A DNA stretch of 64,000 nucleotides from Desulfuromonas versatilis. GTDB taxonomy: Bacteria > Desulfobacterota > Desulfuromonadia > Desulfuromonadales > NIT-T3. Both the position numbers and the translations under genes were made by a program. The stretch spans positions 3,851,034-3,915,033 of the forward strand of contig NZ_AP024355.1 in the NCBI RefSeq assembly GCF_019704135.1. The letters run 5' to 3'. Positions within the stretch are counted from its first letter, which is position 1. The number at the start of each line of letters is the position of its first letter. The notes below the pieces were generated by a model, which made no database searches, had not been told where the DNA came from, and saw only the letters and a program-made list of their open reading frames with translations. Below, piece after piece: positions 21,399-29,884 of the stretch.

Positions 21399-21472
21399 GA
21401 GAGCCGCCCCGCCCCGGGGCGCCCTTCTCCATCGCCCGGTTCGATCTGTAACCAAAACACGGAGCCTGCGGT

Positions 21473-23326
21473 ATGAAAAACCTGAAACTCGCCCACAAAA
21501 TCTTTCTGCTGAGCGCGGTCCTCATCCTGGTCTTCTCCCTGACCATCGGCTGGATCTACACCCGGCTGAAAACCAACCTCTACCAGGGCAAAAAGGCGAT
21601 GGTGCAGAACACCGTCGAATCGGCCTGGGGGATCGTCGATCACTTCGTGCTGCAGGCCCAGAGCGGCGCCATGACCCAGGAGCAGGCCAAACAGGCGGCC
21701 CGGGAGGCACTGCGCCACACCCGCTTCGAGGGGGAGAACTACTTCTGGATCAACGACCTGGCGCCGGCCATGATCATGCACCCCATGAAGCCCGAGCTGG
21801 AAGGTAAAGACCTCTCCCAGAGCAAGGACCCCGACGGCAAGGCGCTGTTTATGGAGATGGTCGAGGTGGCCAAGACCAGGAAGCAGGGTTTCGTCGACTA
21901 CAAGTGGCCCAAGCCGGGAATCGCCGAACCGGTGCGCAAAACCTCCTTCATCAAGCTCGTACCCCAGTGGGGCTGGGTGGTCGGCGCCGGCCTCTATCTC
22001 GACGACATCGAGGCCGAACTGGGCCGGATGTTCTACCAGATCCTCGCCATCCTGGCCGCGGTACTGGTGCTCTCGGCGGTTTTGGTGATGAGCGTGGCGC
22101 GCAGCATTTCCGGACCCATGCAAAAGGTGGTGGAGATGATCGGCGAGATGGCCCGGGGCCGCCTGGGAAACCGCCTCAACTGGCAACGGCGGGATGAAAT
22201 GGGGCAGATGGCGCGCACCATGGACCAGTTCGCCGACGATCTCGAGCACGAAATGATCGCCGCCCTGCAGCGCCTGGCCGCGGGAGACCTGACCTTCAAC
22301 GTCAGCCCGAAGGATGAGCGGGACGTCATCCGGGGGTCACTGAAAAAGCTCAAAGAGGACCTGAGCGCCCTGGTCGGCAGGGTGCAGACCTCCAGCGAGC
22401 AGATCGCCGCCGGTTCGAGCCAGGTGGCCCAGGGGAGCCAGGCGCTCTCCGACGGCGCCACCAGCCAGGCCAGCTCCATGGAGGAGGTCTCCAGCTCGAT
22501 GACTCAGATCGCCTCCCAGACCCGCCTCAACGCCGAACACGCCAGCCAGGCCAACCAGCTCTCGGCCCAGGCCCACAACGCGGCCCAGAACGGCAACCAC
22601 CAGATGCAGGAACTGACCCTGGCCATGGAAGAGATCTCCTCGGCCGGGCAGAACATCTCCAAGATCATCAAGGTGATCGACGAGATCGCCTTCCAGACCA
22701 ACCTGCTGGCGCTCAATGCCGCGGTCGAGGCGGCCCGGGCCGGCCAGCACGGCAAGGGCTTCGCGGTGGTCGCCGAGGAGGTGCGCAACCTCGCCGCCCG
22801 CAGCGCCCGCGCCGCCAAGGAGACCGAAGAGCTGATCGCCGGCTCGGTGGCCAAGACCCAGAAGGGGACGGAAATCACCCGCCGCACCGGCCAGGCCCTG
22901 GACGAGATCCTCGAGAGCATCTCCAAGGTGTCCCAGCTGGTGTCGGAAATCGCCGCCGCATCCACGGAGCAGGCCCAGGGGGTCGCCCAGGTCAACCAGG
23001 GGCTCAGCCAGATTGACCAGGTAACCCAGCACACCACCGCCAGCGCGGAAGAGAGCGCGGCCGCCGCCGAACAGCTCGCCACCCAGGCCGACCAGCTGCG
23101 CAAGCTGCTGACCCGCTTCAAGCTGCAGGGCAGCCCCCCTCGCCAGGCCCCGGCCAGAGCTCCCCAGCAACCCCGCCCCGCGGGGCCGAGCCTTGCCTGG
23201 GACAGCCTGGAGACGGCCGCGCCGCTCGCGCCGCGGCCCGTTGCCTCTACAAAACCTGCGGAAAAGGCCGTCCCGACCAAGGAGGGCTTCATCGCCCTGG
23301 ACGATGCGGAATTCGGCCGCTATTGA
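21473..23326 (+). CDS. Methyl-accepting chemotaxis protein, single-Cache type
   Basis: Chemoreceptor of 617 residues. An N-terminal helix (about 9-29) precedes a periplasmic Cache domain with [23 protein letters not shown] and [15 protein letters not shown] second helix (about 185-207), HAMP and the signalling domain with the [23 protein letters not shown] tip follow. After the signalling domain comes a Pro/Ala-rich linker of about 60 residues ending EFGRY, longer than in its two neighbours. It could tether an adaptation enzyme, though no classical NWETF-type pentapeptide is present. The next gene follows after 24 bases. Confidence 0.93.
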   Translation: MKNLKLAHKIFLLSAVLILVFSLTIGWIYTRLKTNLYQGKKAMVQNTVESAWGIVDHFVLQAQSGAMTQEQAKQAAREALRHTRFEGENYFWINDLAPAMIMHPMKPELEGKDLSQSKDPDGKALFMEMVEVAKTRKQGFVDYKWPKPGIAEPVRKTSFIKLVPQWGWVVGAGLYLDDIEAELGRMFYQILAILAAVLVLSAVLVMSVARSISGPMQKVVEMIGEMARGRLGNRLNWQRRDEMGQMARTMDQFADDLEHEMIAALQRLAAGDLTFNVSPKDERDVIRGSLKKLKEDLSALVGRVQTSSEQIAAGSSQVAQGSQALSDGATSQASSMEEVSSSMTQIASQTRLNAEHASQANQLSAQAHNAAQNGNHQMQELTLAMEEISSAGQNISKIIKVIDEIAFQTNLLALNAAVEAARAGQHGKGFAVVAEEVRNLAARSARAAKETEELIAGSVAKTQKGTEITRRTGQALDEILESISKVSQLVSEIAAASTEQAQGVAQVNQGLSQIDQVTQHTTASAEESAAAAEQLATQADQLRKLLTRFKLQGSPPRQAPARAPQQPRPAGPSLAWDSLETAAPLAPRPVASTKPAEKAVPTKEGFIALDDAEFGRY

Positions 23327-23350
23327 AAGAGCCCAGGAAAGGGGTGCACA

Positions 23351-23890
23351 ATGATCGCCACGATTTTCAGACAATGTCGCCGGGGAACCTTCCCCGCCAT
23401 CCTGCTGTTTGCCGCCCTGCTGCTGGCCGCCACGAGCCTGCCCGGCCTGGCGGGTGAGAACTCCCGCCCGCTGAAGATCAAGCTGCGCGGGGCTCTGAAG
23501 GCCGACGCACCGCGCACGGTCACCGTGGCCGATCTCGACAGGCTGCCCCAGACCGAATTCGATACTTTCGACCCGCACCAGGACCGGCAGGTCCATTACC
23601 GCGGGGTCCTGCTGCGCGAACTGGCGGCCGCCTACGGCCGGCCGGGTGCCGCTGGCATGGAACTGCACGCCATCGACGAATATCACGTCGAATTCAGCCG
23701 CAGCGAATGGGAAACCACGGATTTTCTCCTGGCCACCAGGATGGACGGCAAAACCATGAACATCAGAGAAAGCGGCCCGGCCAAGGTCGTGCTTGAATAC
23801 CAGGCCAAAGGGGACAACGTCCCCAACTACGCGCCCAAGTGGATATGGCTGGTGAACCGCATCGAGTTTCTAGCCGAGCGAGAACAGTAA
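23351..23890 (+). CDS. Periplasmic protein with molybdopterin oxidoreductase-like fold
   Basis: Protein of 179 residues with an N-terminal signal peptide (hydrophobic stretch about 14-35). The mature part resembles the oxidoreductase molybdopterin-binding domain (sulfite oxidase/YedY-like). It has the patterns VTVADLDRLPQ, YRGVLLREL, and a C-terminal NYAPKWIWLVNRIEFL. The cofactor-ligating cysteine of true enzymes is missing: no cysteine remains in the mature part. A sensory role is more likely than catalysis. It has an AGGAAAGG ribosome site and shares the TAATG junction with the GGDEF-EAL gene, so the two are translationally coupled. Confidence 0.7.
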   Translation: MIATIFRQCRRGTFPAILLFAALLLAATSLPGLAGENSRPLKIKLRGALKADAPRTVTVADLDRLPQTEFDTFDPHQDRQVHYRGVLLRELAAAYGRPGAAGMELHAIDEYHVEFSRSEWETTDFLLATRMDGKTMNIRESGPAKVVLEYQAKGDNVPNYAPKWIWLVNRIEFLAEREQ

Positions 23891-26673
23891 TGATCCGACC
23901 CTCCCCCAAGAATTTCGTCCGTTTCGTAAAAACCCAGGGCCATTACCTGGCGATCGTTTTCTCGGTGGCGCTGCTGCTGCTCGCCCTCAATTTCGCCGGG
24001 GTGGCCGAAAACTTCGTCGCCTCCGACTTCGAGTTCCACCAGAACAGCAGGGCTATCATCAAGATCAACCTGATCTTTCAGCGGGCCTACGGCCAGGCCC
24101 TGGAGGCCCTGCAGAAAGGCGACGCCGAGCGTTTCGAGGAGGCCCTCGACCTGATGGACGCCGCCATCGGCTATGCCGGGACTCGCGACTACTTCAGCCG
24201 AGAGACTCTCCAGGCGCTGACGACCGCCATCGAACAGACCATGGACAGCCTGAGCCTGCAGTTCGAGCAGGTGGCAGCGGGGGCCGGTTTCGACGGCGCT
24301 GCCCTCGACGAAGCGGCCCAAAAAGCGGCGGAAATTTTCACCAGCCTCTCCAACGAGGACGTCAACAACTGGACCACCACCAAGCTCTTCGGCCAGCACC
24401 TCGATGCCCGGTTCCATAAGGCCAAGGGGTATCTTGCCTGCCTGGCGGCCTTCATGGTCCTTTTGAGCCTGCTGCTGGTCTATACCGCCTCCCGCCGCAA
24501 CCGGGCCGAACGGGCCCTGCAGCAGGCCAACGCCGACCTGGAACGCCGGGTCGCCGAACGCACCGAGGAACTCACCGAAAGCACCCGGCGTCTGGAGGAG
24601 AAGTCCCGGCTGCTGCGCACCATCATCGACACCATCCCAGCGCCCATTTACTACAAGGACACCGCCGGCCGCTATCTCGACTGCAACAGGGCCTTCGAGG
24701 GGTTCTTCGGCATCCCCCGGGCCAGGGTCATCGGCGCCACGGCCTTCGACGTGGCCCCGCCCGACCTGGCCGGGCTCTACGAGCGGTCGGATCGCGAGCT
24801 GTTGGGCCAGGGCGGAACCCAGGTCTACGAAGCCTCGGTAATCCCCGCCGAGGGCCAAAAACGCGAGGTCATGTTCCACAAGGGGGTCTTCGCCAATGCC
24901 GCCGGAATGCCGGGGGGCCTGGTGGGGACCATGGTCGACATCACCGAACGGCGGCGGGCCGAAGAGGCCCTGCAGGCCAGCAAGGAATATTACCAGACGC
25001 TGGTCGAGGCCCTCCCCCACGGGGTTCTCGAATGCGACACCGAGGGAAGGATCGTCTTCGTCAACACGGCCCTCTGCCGGATCAAGGGCCAGTCCGCCGA
25101 AGAACTGGTGGGAACCCCGTGGTGGAGGGTCCTGGTCGATCCCGCACGCCATCAACAGGCCGCCGAGAAGTTTGCCCAAATCCTATGCGAAGCGCCGGCG
25201 CCGACCCCCCAGGTGCGGACCATCAGCCGCCCCGGCGGGCAGAGGATCGAGGTGCAGATCGACTGGGACTACCTGCGCAACAAGGCCGGCGAGGTCAGCG
25301 GCATCATCGCCGTGGTCACCGACATCACCGAACAGCGCCAGTCGAAACAGACGCTGGAGAGCCTCGCCTATTTCGATCCGCTGACTGGCCTGCCCAACCG
25401 CAACAAGTTCAGGGAATGCCTCGAGCAGATTGTCGGCGAAGCCCGGGAGTTCGGCTGGCAGGCCGGGGTCCTGTTCCTGGACCTGGACCGCTTCAAGCAT
25501 GTCAACGACCTGCTCGGCTTCGAGAGGGGTAACGAGGTGGTGGGCCTCCTCGCGCTGCAGTTGCGCGAGGCGCTGGGCGAGCGGGGGGTGATCGCGCGAA
25601 TCGGCGGCGACAAGTTCGCCTGCGCCCTGCCCGAGCTTTCCGGGGAGAGCGAAATCGAACAGGTGGCCGGCAACCTGCTTGCCGCCGTCGGCCGCCCCCT
25701 GCATATCGGGGGGCATGAACTGCAGTGCTCGGCCAGCATCGGCATCGCCATGTATCCCATGGCCGGCCAGGACGCCGATACCCTGCTGCAGAACGCCGAT
25801 TCAGCAATGCACCAGGCAAAGTCGCAGACCCGGGGGAGCTGCAGCTTCTACTCCGAGGACATGAAACGGGGGGAGATGCAGCGCCTGGCCCTGGAAACCC
25901 ATCTGCGCCACGCCCTGCCCCGCAACGAACTGGCGCTGCACTACCAGCCCCAGGTGCATATTGCAAGCGGCCGCACCGTCGGCGTCGAAGCCCTGCTGCG
26001 CTGGAGCCATCCGGAACTGGGCATGGTTTCGCCGGCCACCTTCATCCCGGTGGCCGAGGAGTCGGCGCTGATCCTCCCCATCGGCCAATGGATTCTCGAA
26101 ACCGCCTGCCGCCAGGCCCGGAGCTGGCAGGATGACGGCCTGCCGCCGATCCGCGTCTCGGTCAACATCTCCGGCCTGCAGCTCAAGCAGCCCCACTTCG
26201 TCGACCTGATGGAGCAGACCCTGCGGCGCACCGGGCTGGGCCCGGAATGGCTGGAGCTGGAACTGACCGAGACCATCATGATGGAGAACACCGAGGACAA
26301 TATCCGCACCCTCTACCAGCTGAAGGCGCTCGGGGTGCACCTCTCCATGGACGATTTCGGCACCGGCTATTCCTCCCTGAGCTACCTGAAGCGCTTCCCC
26401 ATCGACAAGCTGAAAATCGACCGCTCCTTCGTGCGCGACCTGATGACCGACCCGGACGATGGCGCCATCGCCGAAACCATCATCGCCATGGCCCACGGCC
26501 TGGGCCTGGAGGTCATCGCCGAGGGGGTGGAGACCGCCGACCAGCTGGAGTTTCTCCAGGCCCGGCACTGCGACAAGTGCCAGGGGTATTTCTTCAGCAA
26601 GCCCCTGCCGGCCGCAGAGATCCCGGCATTTCTGAGCAGGAGCCTGCCCGGCAGCTGGGTGGTTCACCTCTGA
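23890..26673 (+). CDS. Membrane PAS-PAS-GGDEF-EAL protein, probable c-di-GMP phosphodiesterase
   Basis: Protein of 927 residues. Two transmembrane helices (about 18-38 and 180-200) flank a mostly helical periplasmic domain. Then come a coiled coil, two PAS domains (about 240-365 and 370-480), GGDEF (about 490-650) and EAL (about 660-915). The GGDEF motif is degenerate (GGDKF) with no I-site, so cyclase activity is doubtful. The EAL domain is intact (EALLRW, DDFGTGYSSLSYL, EGVE), so it should hydrolyse c-di-GMP. The ATG at 23890 overlaps the previous stop (TAATG). The coupled periplasmic protein may be its sensor partner. Confidence 0.92.
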   Translation: MIRPSPKNFVRFVKTQGHYLAIVFSVALLLLALNFAGVAENFVASDFEFHQNSRAIIKINLIFQRAYGQALEALQKGDAERFEEALDLMDAAIGYAGTRDYFSRETLQALTTAIEQTMDSLSLQFEQVAAGAGFDGAALDEAAQKAAEIFTSLSNEDVNNWTTTKLFGQHLDARFHKAKGYLACLAAFMVLLSLLLVYTASRRNRAERALQQANADLERRVAERTEELTESTRRLEEKSRLLRTIIDTIPAPIYYKDTAGRYLDCNRAFEGFFGIPRARVIGATAFDVAPPDLAGLYERSDRELLGQGGTQVYEASVIPAEGQKREVMFHKGVFANAAGMPGGLVGTMVDITERRRAEEALQASKEYYQTLVEALPHGVLECDTEGRIVFVNTALCRIKGQSAEELVGTPWWRVLVDPARHQQAAEKFAQILCEAPAPTPQVRTISRPGGQRIEVQIDWDYLRNKAGEVSGIIAVVTDITEQRQSKQTLESLAYFDPLTGLPNRNKFRECLEQIVGEAREFGWQAGVLFLDLDRFKHVNDLLGFERGNEVVGLLALQLREALGERGVIARIGGDKFACALPELSGESEIEQVAGNLLAAVGRPLHIGGHELQCSASIGIAMYPMAGQDADTLLQNADSAMHQAKSQTRGSCSFYSEDMKRGEMQRLALETHLRHALPRNELALHYQPQVHIASGRTVGVEALLRWSHPELGMVSPATFIPVAEESALILPIGQWILETACRQARSWQDDGLPPIRVSVNISGLQLKQPHFVDLMEQTLRRTGLGPEWLELELTETIMMENTEDNIRTLYQLKALGVHLSMDDFGTGYSSLSYLKRFPIDKLKIDRSFVRDLMTDPDDGAIAETIIAMAHGLGLEVIAEGVETADQLEFLQARHCDKCQGYFFSKPLPAAEIPAFLSRSLPGSWVVHL

Positions 26674-26682
26674 TGCACATCT

Positions 26683-26707
26683 GCCGGGGCGCACCTGCCG
26701 CCCCGGC
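26683..26707 (+). terminator. Hairpin after the GGDEF-EAL gene
   Basis: A 9-bp stem (GCCGGGGCG at 26683-26691 with 26699-26707) lies just after the stop codon. A T7 run appears only about 16 bases later, so this is a weak or atypical terminator. The rest of the gap up to 26870 is AT-richer and shows no gene. Confidence 0.4.
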
Positions 26708-26870
26708 GGAAAAACGGCTTGATTTTTTTCTCTTAATTCGCATACCCTTCAATTTTTAACCGCTCTTGCCGCCACGGCTGGTCGGGTATTTTTTGTGCAC
26801 AGGCCGCCTCCGGATTCCTGGTCGAACCGTTCCAACGGGTCTCGCCGGACGGACGCTGCGAGAGAAGGTC

Positions 26871-28916
26871 ATGCCGGCACTTCCCAAGCGCTTCACCACA
26901 CGGCAAATCAAAACGCACGGCGCCTTCGCCCTGTCGACGGTGCTGGCGATTGTCCTGGCGACCCTGTTTCTCCGCCATACCCTGGTAAAACTCTCGCTCC
27001 AGGAAGCCCACACCCACCAGCAGCAACTGGCCCGCGCCATCGCCCATCAATTCGAAGGGGAGATCGGTCACTACCTGGCCAGCCTCGAGCTGGTCGCCCG
27101 CAGCGACACCTTCTCCCGCCTGGACCATGCCAAGCACATCGATCCGGCCATCCGCGGTGTCGATCCGGCGCTCGAGCCGGAAAAACATCGCCTGCTGGCG
27201 GGCCTGATCGAACCCGCAGGGCCTTTCTCCGCGGTATTCCTGATGCTGCCCAACGGCGACAACTACTTGTCCCACCCTTTTTCCACCCAGCGCAATCTCA
27301 ACCAGTCCAATTTCGCCGACCGGCCCTATTTCCAGGCCGCCCGGGAGACCCGCAGCCGGGTCGTCACCGGCGGGTTCCTCGGCGCCAGCGGAAACCTGGC
27401 GGTGGTCATCGACCTGCCCCTGCTGGACGAGCAGGGCCAACTCCGGGCACACCTGGGAGGGGTTTTTCACCTGGGTCGGCTCTCGGCCATCCTCGACGAA
27501 AGCCGCCGCAACGAATTCGACACCGGCTTTCTCGTCGACCAGACGGGGCACCTGATCGCCCACAGCAATCCCGAGTATCTGGAAAACGGAAGGAGCCGCA
27601 ACCTTGCCGATCACCCCATGCTCCGGCCGGGGGCGGATGAGAAGCAAGGGGGCGGGGCGCCGCGGACTCGTACCTTCACCGACCCCTTGAGCCAAAAGGA
27701 GTTGCTCGGCACCATAGTTCCCCTCGACTGGGGATGGCGCCTGGTGCTGGCCAAGGATCTCAGCGGCGTTTACGCCAGGAACCTACCGCCGATTCTGCGG
27801 ATATCGACCCTGGTCGCCCTGCTGCTGCTGGGCATCAGCGGCCTGGGCCTGGCAACCACCTGGCGCATTGGCCGGCGCTGGGCCCTGGCCGACCGGGCCC
27901 TGGTCGAGAGCGAGGCGCGCCTGAAGCACATCTACGACCACTCCCCGGTCATGATGCACTCCATCGACCAGCAGGGGCAGATCTGCAACGTCAACCGCAA
28001 ATGGCTGGAGGTCACCGGCTACCAACGGGAGGAGGTCATCGGCCGCAGGGCGGATTTCCTGATGAACGAGGAGTCGGCGCGCCGGGCCTTCGCATCGGTG
28101 ATCCCCAGAATGTGGAAAGAGGGTTTCGTGCGGGATGTGCCTTACCGCTATATCCGCAAGGACGGCAGCGAGATCGACGTGCTGCTCAACTGCGACGCGA
28201 CCATCGACCCTTCGGGAAAGCCCGTCAGCCTTTCGGTGGTCAGAGACGTCACCGAGCAGAAGGAAGCGGAGGAGGAACTCAGGCGGGCCAAGCAGGAGCT
28301 GGAGATCCAGGTGGAGCGGCGCACCGCCGAACTGCGCAAGACCAACGAGGGACTGCGCCAGGAGATCGGCGAGCGCCTGCGGGTGGAGGAGAAGCTGCGC
28401 GCCGCGGCCATTACCGATGAATTGACCGGGCTGTTGAATCGCCGGGGATTCTTCAAGATGGCCGATCACCAGCTCAAGGTCGCCCAGCGTGCCGGCCGGG
28501 AGCTGCTGCTTTGCTACTGCGACCTGGACGGCTTGAAGCTGATCAACGATCTGCTCGGCCACGCCACCGGCGACCAGGCCATCATCGATGCCGCCGAGGT
28601 CCTGCGGCGCACCTTTCGCCAGTCGGACATCATCGCCCGCCTGGGCGGGGACGAGTTCGTGGTGCTGGCCAACGAAACCGCCCGGGACAGCGAAGAGGCA
28701 CTGGCCACCCGGCTGCACCACCACATCGATGCCCACAACCGCCAGCACAGCCGCCGCTTCAGGCTCTCCCTGAGTTTCGGCAGTCTGCTCTTCGATCCGG
28801 AAAATCCATGCGGCATCGACGAACTGCTGGCCCGCGCCGACCGCCTGATGTACCAGGACAAGCAGAACAAAAAAACTGAAGAGACCGACGACTGCAGTTC
28901 CGGCAAGCTCTTCTAA
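26871..28916 (+). CDS. Membrane dCache-PAS-GGDEF diguanylate cyclase
   Basis: Protein of 681 residues. A first transmembrane helix (about 15-35), a periplasmic double-Cache domain of about 260 residues and a second helix (about 310-330) precede a PAS domain (about 355-470). A coiled coil and a GGDEF domain (about 520-665) follow. The active site GGDEF is intact and an RQSD I-site lies five residues before it, so this is probably an active, feedback-inhibited diguanylate cyclase. The ATG at 26871 with a GAGAAGG ribosome site is chosen over an in-frame upstream ATG at 26766. It sits directly after the phosphodiesterase gene and may oppose it. Confidence 0.93.
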   Translation: MPALPKRFTTRQIKTHGAFALSTVLAIVLATLFLRHTLVKLSLQEAHTHQQQLARAIAHQFEGEIGHYLASLELVARSDTFSRLDHAKHIDPAIRGVDPALEPEKHRLLAGLIEPAGPFSAVFLMLPNGDNYLSHPFSTQRNLNQSNFADRPYFQAARETRSRVVTGGFLGASGNLAVVIDLPLLDEQGQLRAHLGGVFHLGRLSAILDESRRNEFDTGFLVDQTGHLIAHSNPEYLENGRSRNLADHPMLRPGADEKQGGGAPRTRTFTDPLSQKELLGTIVPLDWGWRLVLAKDLSGVYARNLPPILRISTLVALLLLGISGLGLATTWRIGRRWALADRALVESEARLKHIYDHSPVMMHSIDQQGQICNVNRKWLEVTGYQREEVIGRRADFLMNEESARRAFASVIPRMWKEGFVRDVPYRYIRKDGSEIDVLLNCDATIDPSGKPVSLSVVRDVTEQKEAEEELRRAKQELEIQVERRTAELRKTNEGLRQEIGERLRVEEKLRAAAITDELTGLLNRRGFFKMADHQLKVAQRAGRELLLCYCDLDGLKLINDLLGHATGDQAIIDAAEVLRRTFRQSDIIARLGGDEFVVLANETARDSEEALATRLHHHIDAHNRQHSRRFRLSLSFGSLLFDPENPCGIDELLARADRLMYQDKQNKKTEETDDCSSGKLF

Positions 28917-28947
28917 CCGCCAGGCGCCCCTCCCGGCAATCCCGGCC

Positions 28948-29862
28948 TCAGCAGACCCCCTTGGCCGATGCTGCCACCTTTCTCCCCCCGACGGTCAGGA
29001 TCACCAGCCCGCCGAACAAAAGAACGATTCCCGAAAAAGACAGAGCCGTGAGCCGTTCACCGAGAACCACCACACCCAGCAGACCCGCGGTGAGCGGCTC
29101 CGCCAGGGACAGGGTGACAGCGGTGGCCACGGAAACCTTGGCCAGGCCCCGGGCGAACAACCAGTAGGCCAGTCCGGCGGTCACCAGCCCCAGGTGCAGA
29201 ATGACGGCTACCCCCCTGGGTTGGGCCAGCCAGGCCAGATCCCGGCCCAGCATCAGCGGCGCCAGAAGGACCGCGCCGAGGCAGAAAACCACTGCCATTA
29301 CCGCATCGGGCGAGCGGCCTTCCAACAGCCCCTTGATCGCCAGGGTATAGGCCGCGTAAGAAGTTCCTGCGCCAATGGCCAGGGCAATGCCGAGGGGATC
29401 GACGCTGACACTGCCGCCGCTGGCCATCAGCAGGCCGCAGCCCAGAATCGCCAGCGCGGTGGCCAGCAGCCAGCGCCGACCCGGGCGCTCGCCGCGAAAC
29501 AGCAGGCCCAGCAGGCCGGCCGCCACCGGTGAGCTGCCGATGCCGACGATCGTCCCCACGGCTACCCCGGTTTTGGCCACGGCGGCAAAAAAACAGACCT
29601 GGTAAGCGGCGGTAAAACCGGCCGCGCAGGCCGTTGGCAGCAGAGGCCAGTCGCGCAGCCGGCCGAGCCCCCCACGACAGAGCGCCAGAAGCAGCAGGGC
29701 AAGACCGCCGATGACCAGACGCAGCGCGCCGATGACCGTCGAGTCGAACCCCGCCGGGGCGAAGGCCTGGGCGGTGCCGGTGGTGCCCCAGAGCACCGCG
29801 GCCACCAGCACAAACCCGGCGCCGCCGGATCGACTTGGGGAGGAAGCAGGATCGGTCTGCAT
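28948..29862 (-). CDS. EamA-family (DMT) transporter
   Basis: Inner-membrane transporter of 304 residues with ten predicted helices in two EamA repeats, of the drug/metabolite transporter superfamily. These proteins often export amino acids or metabolites. The start has an AGAGAGGA ribosome site. It lies 22 bases after the MOP-like gene and on the same strand as the proline-catabolism genes. It may be the last gene of a pruA-PRODH-MOP-EamA unit. The substrate is unknown; export of proline-related compounds is only inferred from the neighbourhood. Confidence 0.88.
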   Translation of the reverse strand: MQTDPASSPSRSGGAGFVLVAAVLWGTTGTAQAFAPAGFDSTVIGALRLVIGGLALLLLALCRGGLGRLRDWPLLPTACAAGFTAAYQVCFFAAVAKTGVAVGTIVGIGSSPVAAGLLGLLFRGERPGRRWLLATALAILGCGLLMASGGSVSVDPLGIALAIGAGTSYAAYTLAIKGLLEGRSPDAVMAVVFCLGAVLLAPLMLGRDLAWLAQPRGVAVILHLGLVTAGLAYWLFARGLAKVSVATAVTLSLAEPLTAGLLGVVVLGERLTALSFSGIVLLFGGLVILTVGGRKVAASAKGVC

Positions 29863-29884
29863 GAATCCTCTCTGTAGACGAAAA

